Positions 1 through 5,024 of a stretch of 5,024 nt of DNA are shown here, in pieces. The stretch's first letter is position 1. Every line of letters starts with the position of its first letter. Under the pieces are notes generated by a model. It was not told the DNA's origin. It saw only the letters and a list, made by a program, of their open reading frames with translations, and did no database searches. The stretch covers positions 1 to 5,024 of the forward strand of contig JAEZEN010000187.1 in assembly GCA_023433185.1 (NCBI GenBank). The letters run 5' to 3'. A program made the translations under genes and the position numbers. The stretch is from Pseudomonadota bacterium (GTDB taxonomy: Bacteria > Pseudomonadota > Alphaproteobacteria > Rhizobiales > Kaistiaceae).

Positions 1-50
1 GGGGCGATCGCTGCCCACTCCCTGTCGCTCAAATCATGTCGTCCCGTCAT
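1..50 (-). CDS. IS5-family-like transposase, N-terminal fragment (runs off window)
   Basis: Reading leftwards from an ATG at 50-48, the codons give MTGRHDLSDREWAAIA followed by a partial proline codon. This is the typical opening of DDE transposases of the IS5 family (IS427/IS1031-like groups, the DUF4096-type N-terminus 'DLSD.EWA.I.PLLP'). Only about 16 residues are visible, so the catalytic DDE residues and the intactness of the gene cannot be judged. I chose ATG-50 over the in-frame ATG at 62 because GGAGGG (60-55 on the minus strand) lies 4-5 nt before it, a good ribosome binding site. The protein would cut and rejoin the ends of its own element. It is transcribed away from the iclR gene. 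The family call rests on a short motif; the exact IS group is unknown. Confidence 0.6.
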   Translation of the reverse strand, partial: MTGRHDLSDREWAAIA

Positions 51-112
51 CAAGCCCTCCATCCTCAGGAAAACTTGAATCACCACAACACCCGACAGGG
101 AAGCCCTCTTAT
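1..112 (-). mobile_element. Insertion sequence end (probable, outer boundary approximate)
   Basis: The transposase start at 50 implies that one end of its insertion sequence lies between about 63 and 120, since IS5-like elements carry only a short leader before the transposase. A plausible boundary is near 108-112, where the minus strand reads ATAAGAGGGCTTCCC, with TA/TAA as a possible target duplication. This is inference: the other end, with its matching terminal inverted repeat and target duplication, is outside the window. Base composition up to about 150 is less GC-rich than in the genes that follow. Confidence 0.45.
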
Positions 113-127
113 GAGTTCACGACCTAG

Positions 128-161
128 TCCGCTATTGTGGAATATGTAATGCTATAGCGGA
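128..161. promoter_or_regulatory. Inverted repeat upstream of iclR, candidate operator
   Basis: TCCGCTAT (128-135) and ATAGCGGA (154-161) are perfect 8-bp inverted arms separated by 18 bp. The AT-rich centre has partial further symmetry around 144/145. IclR-family regulators commonly bind palindromes just upstream of their own gene or a divergent target, so autoregulation is a fair guess. The 18-bp gap is longer than in the classic short IclR operators. No convincing -35/-10 pair could be placed here, so the promoter position is unknown. An RNA hairpin is the alternative reading. Confidence 0.4.
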
Positions 162-214
162 TGCCGGATGCTATCGTCGCCCGTGCGCGGTGGCAATGGG
201 GCTTGCGCGGGCCG

Positions 215-221
215 AAGGAGG
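215..221 (+). promoter_or_regulatory. Ribosome binding site that fixes the iclR start
   Basis: AAGGAGG lies 5 nt before GTG-227. It is a near-ideal Shine-Dalgarno sequence. The longer in-frame ATG at 161 has no such site and lies at the end of the candidate operator, so GTG-227 is favoured. Confidence 0.8.
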
Positions 222-226
222 CACCG

Positions 227-1033
227 GTGGACCAGATCGTCGAATTCTCGCCGAGGCAGCGGATGCGCGGCCTTGGGCGGGCCTTCGATATTCTCGCCCT
301 TCTGCGGGAACGGGGGGCTCCCCTGCGGCCTTACGAGATCGCCACCGGGCTCTCCGCGCCGAAATCCTCGACCTACGAACTCGTCAACCTCCTCCTGTCC
401 GAGGGGGTGCTCGAATATGCCGACAAGGAGGGCAGGGTCTTTCTCGGGAGGCGGCTCTACTTCCTCGGCCTCGCCTACCAGCGGCGCTTCGACGTGACGC
501 GCGAATGCCGGACCTATCTCGACCACCTCGCCGAGACGACGCGGGAGACCGCTCAGCTCTGCATGCTCGACGGCGACAAGTACACGGTCGCCATGATGCA
601 CGAGGGTCGGCGGCCCTTCCGCATCAGCTCGGATGTCGGCGAGCCGGTGCCGATTCCGTGGACGGCCTCGGGGCGGTTGCTCGTGTCGCACATGAGCGAC
701 GCGGAGATCCTCGCCTTCATTCCGCCGGGCGACTTCGACCTGCCGCGCGGCGGGCGGCTCGACCCGGCGGCGTTTCTCGCCGAGGTCCACGGTGCGCGCG
801 AAGCGGGATTCTTCTCCTTCGAATCCATCGCCGACAGCTTCACCCACTGCTTCGCCGCGCCGGTCTTCCAGGACGGGAGCACCTGCGTCGCGACGCTCTG
901 CCTGATCGCGCCGCGCGAGGACGCCGTCGCGCATCACGCCCGCTATCGCGAGGCGCTCGTCGCCTGTGCGGCCGAACTGACGGAGAAGCTCAAGTCGGCG
1001 CCGAAGGGTCTGGCCGTGGCAGGCATCGTCTGA
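227..1033 (+). CDS. IclR-family transcriptional regulator
   Basis: A DNA-binding, ligand-responsive regulator of 268 residues, the normal size for the family (about 250-270). The N-terminal winged helix-turn-helix spans about residues 14-78: 'GLGRAFDILALLRERG', 'PYEIATGLSAPKSSTYELVNLLLSEG' split around the recognition helix at about 44-57, and the wing ending 'GRVFLGRRLYFLG'. The GAF-like effector domain covers about 85-265, including 'IPWTASGRLLVSH' and the ligand-pocket segment 'CFAAPVFQDGSTCVATLCL', matching the usual 'C.AAPVFD..G...A.L'. Starting at ATG-161 would add 22 residues (MPDAIVARARWQWG...) not expected for the family. It is convergent with the next gene, with only 9 bp between stops. 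Targets and ligand are not deducible because the left neighbour is an insertion sequence; family members often control aromatic or sugar-acid catabolism or efflux. The family assignment is firm. Confidence 0.93.
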   Translation: MDQIVEFSPRQRMRGLGRAFDILALLRERGAPLRPYEIATGLSAPKSSTYELVNLLLSEGVLEYADKEGRVFLGRRLYFLGLAYQRRFDVTRECRTYLDHLAETTRETAQLCMLDGDKYTVAMMHEGRRPFRISSDVGEPVPIPWTASGRLLVSHMSDAEILAFIPPGDFDLPRGGRLDPAAFLAEVHGAREAGFFSFESIADSFTHCFAAPVFQDGSTCVATLCLIAPREDAVAHHARYREALVACAAELTEKLKSAPKGLAVAGIV

Positions 1034-1042
1034 TCCGGACGG

Positions 1043-1426
1043 TCAGGCACGCCGCGACTCGATCCGGTTGAGCATGTCGGCCAGGTCGTCGGCATCCTCG
1101 CCGCTGAGCCCGGTCGATGCCGAGCCGCTCACTTCCGCCGGCCCGCCCGTGGTGTGGTCCCAGACCGACCAGGTCTCGCCGTCGTCGTCCTGCCGGGCAT
1201 AGTAGCGGTCGCGCCGGGCGCGGAACCGCAGGTGCCACGCCTTGCGCTTCACGGCACGATGCCGCGCGGCGACGGCGTTCAGCATGTCGACCAGCTCGTC
1301 GATGTCCTCGCCAGGCACGTTCTCGTGGTACGCGCCGTTCACCTCCGCGAGGCCACCGGTCGTCCGGTCGAGGACCATCCAGCCTTCGCCATTGGGGTCG
1401 CGCTGTGCGTAGTAGAGTGGCTTCAT
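1043..1426 (-). CDS. Small hypothetical protein built from two tandem repeats
   Basis: A 127-residue soluble protein of unknown function. It has no signal peptide or membrane segment. Residues 5-57 and 75-127 align without gaps at an offset of 70; about 27 of some 52 positions are identical. Shared landmarks are Y5-Y6/Y75-Y76, W16/W86, D20/D90, TTGG (22-25/92-95), AEV (27-29/97-99), GED (39-41/109-111) and DMLN (47-50/117-120). The pattern 'YYA...GE.W.V.D.TTGG.AEV...GED.D.L.DMLN' looks like a small beta-then-helix unit. A basic linker (59-74, VKRKAWHLRFRARRDR) joins the copies. ATG-1426 is the only sensible start, because an in-frame stop lies just upstream; AGGAG sits only 1 nt before it, which is closer than ideal. 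It diverges from the secreted-protein gene across 133 bp. No function is assigned; it may be a dimer-like fusion of a single-unit family. Confidence 0.82.
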   Translation of the reverse strand: MKPLYYAQRDPNGEGWMVLDRTTGGLAEVNGAYHENVPGEDIDELVDMLNAVAARHRAVKRKAWHLRFRARRDRYYARQDDDGETWSVWDHTTGGPAEVSGSASTGLSGEDADDLADMLNRIESRRA

Positions 1427-1508
1427 GCTCCTACCCTAGCAAACCTCGAACCGCCCCGATGCGGCGCCGTTCACAGCCCATTTCGCAGCGCCGGGCTATC
1501 GCGAAGCT

Positions 1509-1539
1509 GCCCGCCCGTGCCGTATCATCCTCGGCGGGC
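1509..1539. repeat. 7-bp inverted repeat upstream of the secreted-protein gene
   Basis: GCCCGCC (1509-1515) and GGCGGGC (1533-1539) are perfect inverted arms with a 17-nt gap. The gap contains TATCAT (1523-1528), a possible -10 hexamer, but no matching -35 is present at the right distance. It could be an operator over a promoter or a leader hairpin just before the ribosome binding site. Such GC arms also arise by chance in DNA of this composition. Confidence 0.3.
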
Positions 1540-1559
1540 GCCATGTCCGGGAGATGTCG

Positions 1560-2156
1560 ATGCGAATTCCTGTCGTCCTCGCGACCCTGCTGGCGGCCCT
1601 GCCCGCGGTCGCCCTCGCACAACCCCCCATGCCGACCGGAAGTTCCGTCCCCGGCCAGTGTGCATGGCAGTGGATGACGGGCGCCGGCCTCGGCATCTGG
1701 GCGGAGCGCTGCGATCTCGCGACCGGCGTGTGGACGCCGCGTTTCGACGAGACGCTGCCCGGCTTCGTGCTCACCGTGGATGGCAGCGACGAGACGGTGA
1801 TCCTCCAGGCTTTCGAGAAGCCCGCCGACGCCCCGGTTGCGGCGATCCTGCCCGAACTGCGGGAACGCGGCTACATCCCGGATGACGACGATTGCGTCTT
1901 CGAGGCCGTCGCCCTCCGCCCGGCCCCGCGCACCGTCACCTTCCATGAGATCCGGCCGACCGGGGCGCGGCAGGAGGCCTTTGCTGCGACGCCGGCCGAC
2001 GAGGTCCCCGAGCCGCCCTGCGGCGAATATGGCTGGGGCACCCACGGGGTCCGCTACTTCATGACCGACATCCGCTTTCCCGGGCGCGTGCTCTACGTCA
2101 ATACCGGCCAGGACGGAACGATGTTCGACGATACGACCATCACGATGATGGAGTAG
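1560..2156 (+). CDS. Secreted four-cysteine protein of unknown function
   Basis: A 198-residue protein with a clear Sec signal peptide: MR, a hydrophobic core at 4-14, and an Ala-Leu-Ala cleavage site after residue 20 (AVALA|QPPMP). The mature part of about 178 residues is expected in the periplasm. It has exactly four cysteines (34, 51, 112, 154), which suggests two disulfides. Notable segments are 'CAWQWMTGAGLGIWAERCD', 'VILQAFEKPADAPVAAILPELRERGY' (split), the acidic DDDDC at 108-112, and 'CGEYGWGTHGVRYF' near the C-terminus. I do not recognise the family. I chose ATG-1560 because GGGAG (1549-1553) is 6 nt away; the in-frame ATG at 1554 directly abuts that site and only adds Met-Ser. The stop is 6 nt before the next gene, so the two are probably cotranscribed. 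No promoter is convincing in the 133-bp gap upstream. Confidence 0.85.
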   Translation: MRIPVVLATLLAALPAVALAQPPMPTGSSVPGQCAWQWMTGAGLGIWAERCDLATGVWTPRFDETLPGFVLTVDGSDETVILQAFEKPADAPVAAILPELRERGYIPDDDDCVFEAVALRPAPRTVTFHEIRPTGARQEAFAATPADEVPEPPCGEYGWGTHGVRYFMTDIRFPGRVLYVNTGQDGTMFDDTTITMME

Positions 2157-2162
2157 CCCGGA

Positions 2163-2453
2163 ATGCACGGCCTGATCGGCAGGATGACGGCGAAGCCCGG
2201 CCGGCGCGACGCGCTGGTCGCCGCGATCCTCGAGGGCAGCGGCACCATGCCGGGCTGCCGGAGCTATGTCGTCGCCTGCGATGCGGCGGACGCCGATGCG
2301 GTCTGGATCACCGAGGTCTGGGATGACGAGGCCGCGCACCGGGCGTCGCTGCAGCTGCCGGCGGTCCGTGCCGCCATCGCGCGGGCCATGCCGCTGGTCG
2401 CGGATTTCGGCCCGGGCTTCACGACCGTGCCGGTCGGCGGCAGCGGGTTCTGA
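2163..2453 (+). CDS. ABM-domain small protein (YgiN-like putative quinol monooxygenase)
   Basis: A 96-residue protein of the antibiotic-biosynthesis-monooxygenase (ABM) superfamily, whose members are dimeric ferredoxin-like barrels. Visible features are the first strand with 'GLIGRMTAKPGRRDALVAAILEG', then 'MPGCRSYVVACDAADADAVWITEVWDDEAAHRASLQ', followed by a helix ending 'VRAAIARAMPLVADF'. The 'ITEVWDDEAAHRAS' segment matches the family pattern 'E.W.....A...H'. Known relatives oxidise quinols, act on polyketide intermediates or degrade haem, but many have no proven activity, so a specific reaction should not be assigned. It has no signal peptide and is presumably cytoplasmic, although its partner gene 6 nt upstream encodes a secreted protein. 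TGGAG inside the end of the upstream gene lies about 9 nt before the ATG, so translational coupling is likely. It converges on the next gene with a 24-bp gap. Confidence 0.8.
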   Translation: MHGLIGRMTAKPGRRDALVAAILEGSGTMPGCRSYVVACDAADADAVWITEVWDDEAAHRASLQLPAVRAAIARAMPLVADFGPGFTTVPVGGSGF

Positions 2454-2477
2454 TCGCCCGGGTGCTCTCCGGCCCGC

Positions 2478-3521
2478 TCACTGCGGGAGGATGCCGGTCG
2501 ACAGCGCCCCGGCCCGCGGCACGCCGAAATCGGGGGCCAGCGCGGCGATGCCGACGGGCGTCATGCCGATGACGAAAGGCTCGCCATGGGCATCCTGGAG
2601 GAGGAACATGTCGAAGCCGTTCCGGTAGCGGATGATGTCGCCCAGTCGCGGCGTCTCGGTCTCGGGCAGCGAGGCCATCGACTTGCCGCGCGCCACCCGG
2701 CCGAGCACGTAGCCGGTGAAGCCCGGCGAATTGAATCCGACATCGGGCTTGTTGACGCTCGAGAACCGCGTGTTGCGGGACTGGAGATCGAGGACGCGGG
2801 AGAGCAGGCGGGCAAGCTGGTCCGAGCTGTCGGCAAGGCTCTCCGCGTCGGCGGGCGTCACCGGATGAAGGTGCTGCGCGAGCGCCACCGTCAGGCCGAT
2901 ATGCTCCTTGAGCGAGGCGACGACCGCCTCCGACTCGCCCAGTTGCACGTCGGTATAGGCGAGGTCGGCGCGGAGCCGGCCCAGCCATGTCTCGGCGACC
3001 GCCAGGCGGCCCATGCCGCCGAGCACCTGGAGGCGGGCGGTCGCCAGCGCGCCGGTGAGGCCGGCAATCTCCTCCCGGGCCCCGGCGAGTTCGGTCTCGA
3101 GGCGGACGACCGTCGCCCGTGCCGTATCGCGCTCGCCGGTCCGCAGCATCGCGAGGTTGCGGCTCTTGGTCAGCGCATCCTTGACCGCGGCAAGTTCCGA
3201 GCGGTTGCGGAGCATCTCGAGCTTGGCCTGGTTGACCACCCCGACGCCTTCGGCGAACCGCGCCCGCCCCTCCTCGAGCTGGGTGAGCGCGGTGCTTGCC
3301 CCGAGCCGGGCTGCCTCGGCATCGGCCCGCGCGGCGAGGGCGGCGGCGCCGGACGCGGCGATTCGCCGATGCGCGTCCTCGAGCGCGAGCATCGTGTTCC
3401 AGACCAGGCCGCCGGCGACCGCGGCGATGGCGAGGACGACGGCGGCGACGGTCCATGACAGGCGGCGTTCGCGCGCGACGAGGGCGGCGACGTCCGGGGC
3501 GGGAATGATCGCGTCCCTCAT
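2478..3521 (-). CDS. Membrane-anchored periplasmic coiled-coil protein with degenerate NlpC/P60-like C-terminus
   Basis: A 347-residue protein. Residues 1-20 are cytoplasmic (RERR at 17-20), 22-45 form one transmembrane anchor (core WTVAAVVLAIAAVAGGLVW), and the rest should be periplasmic. About 46-215 is Ala/Leu/Glu/Arg-rich, with long stretches expected to be helical coiled coil. The C-terminal part (about 250-347) shows 'VGFNSPGFTGYVLGR' and 'SLPETETPRLGDIIRY', which resemble the NlpC/P60 motifs 'GFDCSG.V.YVY' and 'SLPRT....PGDLVFF'. The position of the catalytic Cys would be Ser265, and no His occupies the usual site in 'GFDMFLLQD'. If that likeness is real, it is a non-catalytic binding or regulatory domain, comparable in concept to coiled-coil plus dead-peptidase activators such as EnvC. 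The start is placed at ATG-3521, which overlaps the stop of the upstream gene as ATGA; a longer in-frame ORF to 3632 lies inside that gene. The domain call is tentative; the gene and topology are solid. Confidence 0.8.
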   Translation of the reverse strand: MRDAIIPAPDVAALVARERRLSWTVAAVVLAIAAVAGGLVWNTMLALEDAHRRIAASGAAALAARADAEAARLGASTALTQLEEGRARFAEGVGVVNQAKLEMLRNRSELAAVKDALTKSRNLAMLRTGERDTARATVVRLETELAGAREEIAGLTGALATARLQVLGGMGRLAVAETWLGRLRADLAYTDVQLGESEAVVASLKEHIGLTVALAQHLHPVTPADAESLADSSDQLARLLSRVLDLQSRNTRFSSVNKPDVGFNSPGFTGYVLGRVARGKSMASLPETETPRLGDIIRYRNGFDMFLLQDAHGEPFVIGMTPVGIAALAPDFGVPRAGALSTGILPQ

Positions 3522-3943
3522 GGCAGGGTACCCACCCGGGCGCGGAGGTCGTTGCGGATCAGCCCGGCATAGGCGCGGGCGAGCGGCGCGATCTGGTCGT
3601 TGGGGTCGCCGGCGCGGGCGAGCTGGACCCACCGGGCACGAAGCCTCGCGAGGAAGGCGATCCGGTGGCGGCGGCCCCGCCCGAGGACGAGCGGCAGGAG
3701 CGAGACCGCGACCAGGAAGCTCCCTGCCGCGATGAAGACCGGGGCGCCGAGGCCACCGGCCGGCTCGAGGACGAGGGCGGCGGTAACAAGCCCGAGGCCG
3801 GCCGCCAAGGCCAGGAGTCCGACTGCCGAGAGGATGCGGGCCGATCGCCGGAGGGCCGCTACGGCCCGGTCGTAACCGGGCGGCTCGACGCCGCTTCTGC
3901 GGGTCGTCCGGGGATGTCTGGGGTCGGCATGCAGCCCTGTCAT
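3518..3943 (-). CDS. Two-helix inner-membrane protein of unknown function
   Basis: A 141-residue protein with two hydrophobic helices, about 38-60 (LSAVGLLALAAGLGLVTAAL) and 67-88 (APVFIAAGSFLVAVSLLPLV), joined by a short PAGGLG turn. Arginine-rich flanks (15-16, 32-33, and RGRRHR after helix 2) predict both ends in the cytoplasm. The tail (about 95-141) is basic and helical and ends RARVGTLP. I do not recognise the family. The start is uncertain: ATG-3943 is preferred; an in-frame ATG at 3991 would give 157 residues. Neither has a strong ribosome binding site. A weak -10-like TACGAT (3984-3979, minus strand) would put transcription start near 3972 and favour the shorter form. Its stop overlaps the start of the coiled-coil gene by 4 nt (ATGA), so the two are translationally coupled and probably act together at the inner membrane. 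It diverges from dnaK. Confidence 0.7.
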   Translation of the reverse strand: MTGLHADPRHPRTTRRSGVEPPGYDRAVAALRRSARILSAVGLLALAAGLGLVTAALVLEPAGGLGAPVFIAAGSFLVAVSLLPLVLGRGRRHRIAFLARLRARWVQLARAGDPNDQIAPLARAYAGLIRNDLRARVGTLP

Positions 3944-4062
3944 GACGGCCGATTTCCCGGTGGGGAAGTCACCGGACGATCGTAGCACCATCGGTGACTC
4001 TGTTCCACCGCCCGATTGGCCGTCGCACGCAGTCCGGGCGTGTCGTCCGCGCCCGCTCCGAT

Positions 4063-4081
4063 GCGCCTCCCGGGGGGGCGC
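4063..4081. repeat. Strong GC hairpin including a G7 run
   Basis: GCGCCTCC (4063-4070) pairs with GGGGGCGC (4074-4081), including one G-T pair, leaving a CGG loop. It includes the seven-G run at 4072-4078. No T-tract follows on either strand, and no gene ends nearby, so it is not a standard terminator. Its role is unknown. Confidence 0.45.
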
Positions 4082-4145
4082 CTCTCTCGAGTCCCGCCGC
4101 TGGCGGCATGGTCGGCGCCGGGGTGCACGTCCTTCGCCAGCAGCC

Positions 4146-4165
4146 CGCTTGCGGCGCCGCAGGCG
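4146..4165. repeat. Imperfect palindrome over the dnaK -35 region
   Basis: CGCTTGCGGCGCCGCAGGCG is symmetrical except for one mismatched pair (4149/4162). Its core TGCGGCGCCGCA (4150-4161) is a perfect 12-bp palindrome. It covers the CTTG element and half of the spacer, so a bound protein would block the promoter. It may equally be chance in GC-rich DNA. Confidence 0.45.
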
Positions 4166-4179
4166 TATTCTTATATACG
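4148..4179 (+). promoter_or_regulatory. RpoH (sigma-32) heat-shock promoter of dnaK
   Basis: CTTG at 4148-4151, an 18-bp spacer, then CTTATATACG at 4170-4179. This fits the published alphaproteobacterial heat-shock consensus CTTG-N17/18-CYTATNTNNG at every fixed position. Transcription would start near 4183-4186, leaving a leader of about 145 nt before dnaK. Orientation and position both suit dnaK. No CIRCE element (TTAGCACTC-N9-GAGTGCTAA) is present, so HrcA control at this site is not indicated. Confidence 0.85.
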
Positions 4180-4181
4180 CC
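4162..4181. repeat. Inverted repeat spanning the dnaK -10 element
   Basis: GGCGTAT (4162-4168) and ATACGCC (4175-4181) are perfect 7-bp arms around TCTTAT, so the whole -10 region sits inside the symmetry. It overlaps the -35 palindrome by 4 bp, and the two centres are 16 bp apart. It is an operator candidate, or a by-product of the promoter sequence. Confidence 0.5.
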
Positions 4182-4200
4182 GGGAACCCGCGCGTCCCGG
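4180..4200 (+). repeat. Hairpin at the expected 5' end of the dnaK transcript
   Basis: CCGGGA (4180-4185) and TCCCGG (4195-4200) form a 6-bp stem with a 9-nt loop at or next to the predicted transcription start. If the first arm is transcribed, it would give a 5'-terminal stem that could protect the mRNA. If transcription starts a few bases inside the arm, the stem is lost. Confidence 0.4.
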
Positions 4201-4230
4201 GGACTCCCTTGGCGCGCGAAATCACGATAA

Positions 4231-5024
<794 letters not shown>

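Noticed and set aside
161..226. Upstream ATG start for the IclR gene
   Set aside because: It adds 22 atypical residues and lacks a ribosome binding site, whereas GTG-227 has AAGGAGG at 5 nt.
152..937. Long minus-strand open frame opposite iclR (261 aa)
   Set aside because: It is antisense to a clear IclR protein, its composition is rich in Arg/Glu/Pro, and it has no recognisable domain; typical GC-driven shadow.
1431..2339. Minus-strand open frame of 302 aa opposite the secreted and ABM genes
   Set aside because: It lies across two plausible plus-strand genes with a good signal peptide and start signals; its composition is low-complexity and rich in Arg/Gly/Asp.
2454..2477. Terminator between the convergent ABM and coiled-coil genes
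   Set aside because: Only a 4-bp CGGG/CCCG stem with a 10-nt loop, and no T-tract.
2586..3458. Plus-strand open frame of 290 aa opposite the coiled-coil gene
   Set aside because: The minus strand gives a sensible anchor plus coiled coil and an ATGA junction; the plus-strand frame has no motif or ribosome binding site.

Overview
The window is GC-rich DNA that looks alphaproteobacterial. Two things point there: the N-terminus of DnaK reads like alphaproteobacterial DnaK, and its promoter matches the alphaproteobacterial RpoH (sigma-32) consensus CTTG-N17/18-CYTATNTNNG at every defined position. I cannot name a genus. Most genes are ordinary or uncharacterised. I do not see a defence system, CRISPR array, prophage or other large new system.

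Layout. (a) 1-~112: the end of an insertion sequence, with the first residues of an IS5-like transposase reading leftwards off the window. (b) 128-161: an 8-bp-arm inverted repeat, a candidate operator. (c) 227-1033 (+): an IclR-family regulator, best started at a GTG behind a strong ribosome binding site. (d) 1043-1426 (-): a small protein made of two tandem copies of a ~53-residue unit, convergent with iclR. (e) 1560-2156 and 2163-2453 (+): a probable two-gene unit of a secreted four-cysteine protein of unknown function and an ABM-domain (YgiN-like) small protein. (f) 3943-2478 (-): a coupled pair with an ATGA overlap. The first gene encodes a two-helix membrane protein; the second encodes a membrane-anchored periplasmic coiled-coil protein whose C-terminus resembles an NlpC/P60 fold without its catalytic residues. 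(g) 3944-4329: a 386-bp divergent intergenic region with the dnaK heat-shock promoter, closely spaced inverted repeats and a ~145-nt 5' leader. (h) 4330-5024 (+): dnaK, cut by the window end.

How they work together. dnaK is the only gene with a firm pathway, the DnaK-DnaJ-GrpE protein-folding cycle under heat-shock control. The membrane pair diverges from dnaK but has no visible link to it. The IclR regulator has lost or lacks an adjacent target operon on its left because the IS lies there, so its regulon cannot be inferred here. The points most worth checking are the inverted repeats across the dnaK promoter, an N170I change in the highly conserved NEPTAA segment of DnaK, the degenerate peptidase-like coiled-coil protein, and the internally duplicated small protein.
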